Below, one piece after another: positions 63,159 to 64,000 of a DNA stretch of 64,000 nucleotides. The notes below the pieces were generated by a model. That model saw only the letters and a program-made list of their open reading frames with translations. It ran no database searches and had not been told where the DNA came from. The DNA comes from Lentisphaera profundi (lineage in GTDB: Bacteria > Verrucomicrobiota > Lentisphaeria > Lentisphaerales > Lentisphaeraceae). Made by a program: the position numbers and the translations under genes. Every line of letters begins with the position of its first letter. Within the stretch, counting starts at the first letter, position 1. Where the stretch lies: contig NZ_CP117812.1 of assembly GCF_028728065.1 (NCBI RefSeq), positions 1,612,001-1,676,000 of the forward strand, written 5' to 3'.

Positions 63159-64000
63159 TTAATTAAATAAATCAACTAATGCCTGACGCATCACATCGGC
63201 ATTTACATCTTTTCCTGACCAATATTTGATCGCAATCTTTCCCTGATTAACTAACATACCAAGACCATCAATTGTCGTACAGCCCAGCGCCGTAGCTTCT
63301 TTAATAAATTGCGTTTGCGGGGGATTGGGGATGACGTCAGAAACAATCATATTTGATTTTAAAGTACTCATATCTATAGGGACTTTTGTGGCATCAGGAT
63401 AGAGACCAATATTGGTGGCATTGATGACGATGTCGACGTTTGCGGGAACCGCAACTTCGCCGTCCAATTGAATAAACTCCCCACTTGCAGCTGTATTTTT
63501 CTCTACGAGTTCAGCCAAGTCTTGACCGCTACTTTTGCTACGATTGACAATGATGATTTTTTTTGCATTCTCGAGAGCGCATTCGATCGCAATGGCGCGC
63601 GCAGCACCACCTGCACCTAGGATAAGGATGGATTTCCCTTCTATCTTGGTGACCTGACTGAGTGATTCCGTATAACCTTTACCGTCAGTGTTTTCGCCGA
63701 TATACAAGCCATCGCGCTCAACCACACAATTTACCGCACCCATAAGTTCAGCGGATTCTCCGAGCCCATCGAGCAAGGGAATTATATTTTGTTTGTGGGG
63801 TAAGGTGCAATTAAAACCTTTATAACCCATAGCTTTGACACCTTCAAAAGCCGCCTTGAGCTTATCTTTGGGGACTTCGGTACTTATGTAGCGGTACTTC
63901 ATCTTTTCATGTTTGAATACAGCTTCCATCATAAATTCAGTAGGGTTTTCCCAAACGGGCATCCCAAAATTAGCAATCAGTGTATTTTGGCAATTGACTA
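63159..64000 (-). CDS. Shikimate dehydrogenase-like protein, cut by the window end
   Basis: The reading frame is open to the last base, so the true start lies beyond 64000. At least 280 residues are present; an internal Met near 63962 is not the likely start, since the in-frame sequence before it (NTLIANFGMPVW) is coding. It has an N-terminal substrate domain with FNCTLPHKQNIIPLLD (catalytic Lys), GAVNCVV and GENTDGKGY, then a Rossmann domain with GAGGAARAIAIECA and VNRSKSSG, and the C-terminal GLGMLVNQG. The usual serine pair near the start of the substrate site (SxS) is replaced by ENPTEFMME, a variant I recall from planctomycete-type relatives. It would reduce 3-dehydroshikimate, or a related compound, with NADPH. 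It precedes the DUF4432 gene by 15 bp. Confidence 0.82.
   Translation of the reverse strand, partial: VNCQNTLIANFGMPVWENPTEFMMEAVFKHEKMKYRYISTEVPKDKLKAAFEGVKAMGYKGFNCTLPHKQNIIPLLDGLGESAELMGAVNCVVERDGLYIGENTDGKGYTESLSQVTKIEGKSILILGAGGAARAIAIECALENAKKIIIVNRSKSSGQDLAELVEKNTAASGEFIQLDGEVAVPANVDIVINATNIGLYPDATKVPIDMSTLKSNMIVSDVIPNPPQTQFIKEATALGCTTIDGLGMLVNQGKIAIKYWSGKDVNADVMRQALVDLFN

Overview
The window looks like chromosome from a PVC-group bacterium, most likely a Lentisphaera-like member of the Lentisphaerota. This is inferred from the gene content: a PSCyt1/DUF1549/DUF1553 cytochrome-like protein paired with a Tat-exported DUF1501 protein, formylglycine-type sulfatases, an H-X9-DG prepilin-like protein inside a carbohydrate locus, and very large Gly-rich or Ig-rich secreted proteins. 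No rRNA, complete tRNA or CRISPR array is visible.

Left part (1-37.7 kb, all on the minus strand). A compact type II secretion operon (gspF-G-H-I-J-K-L-M-C-D-E) is transcribed from about 37.65 kb. Downstream on the same strand lie three very large exported proteins: a 909-aa alpha/alpha-toroid plus CARDB protein, a 4334-aa protein with six nearly identical Gly-rich tandem repeats, a second toroid and about eight OmpL47-like repeats, and a 3574-aa RHS/YD-repeat protein whose C-terminal 110 residues match a TNT-type NAD+ glycohydrolase toxin. A 56-codon ORF 8 bp downstream of the toxin tip is the best immunity-protein candidate. A 31-codon ORF with a good Shine-Dalgarno fits exactly between the two largest genes. 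The layout suggests, without proving it, that the secretion system and the giant proteins work together.

Middle (37.7-41.3 kb). About 1.3 kb without convincing genes holds the 3' end of a tmRNA- or tRNA-like gene followed by a strong terminator. A zeta-like P-loop kinase with a small partner gene follows, then a sugar isomerase of the AGE family.

Carbohydrate locus (40.1-56 kb). Divergent from the AGE isomerase, a plus-strand operon encodes a cytoplasmic GH2 beta-mannosidase, an H-X9-DG prepilin-like protein, a secreted GH5-like glycosidase, a GPH-type sugar symporter, a sulfatase lacking its catalytic core, an unknown secreted protein, a GH78 alpha-L-rhamnosidase with an out-of-frame signal-peptide leader, an intact sulfatase and a LacI-family regulator. 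Together they suggest use of a sulfated glycan containing mannose and rhamnose. A perfect 14-bp direct repeat brackets the promoter. Several genes carry deletion or frameshift scars.

Right part (56-64 kb, minus strand). A DUF1501 protein and its PSCyt/PSD1 partner are followed by a paralogous gene-end remnant, a RelE/Phd-type toxin-antitoxin pair, the C-terminal remnant of a tyrosine recombinase, a DUF4432 lipoprotein-like aldose-epimerase-fold protein, and a shikimate dehydrogenase-like gene cut by the window end. The tmRNA-like fragment at 38.65 kb and the integrase remnant at 61.7 kb could be the decayed ends of an old integrated island.
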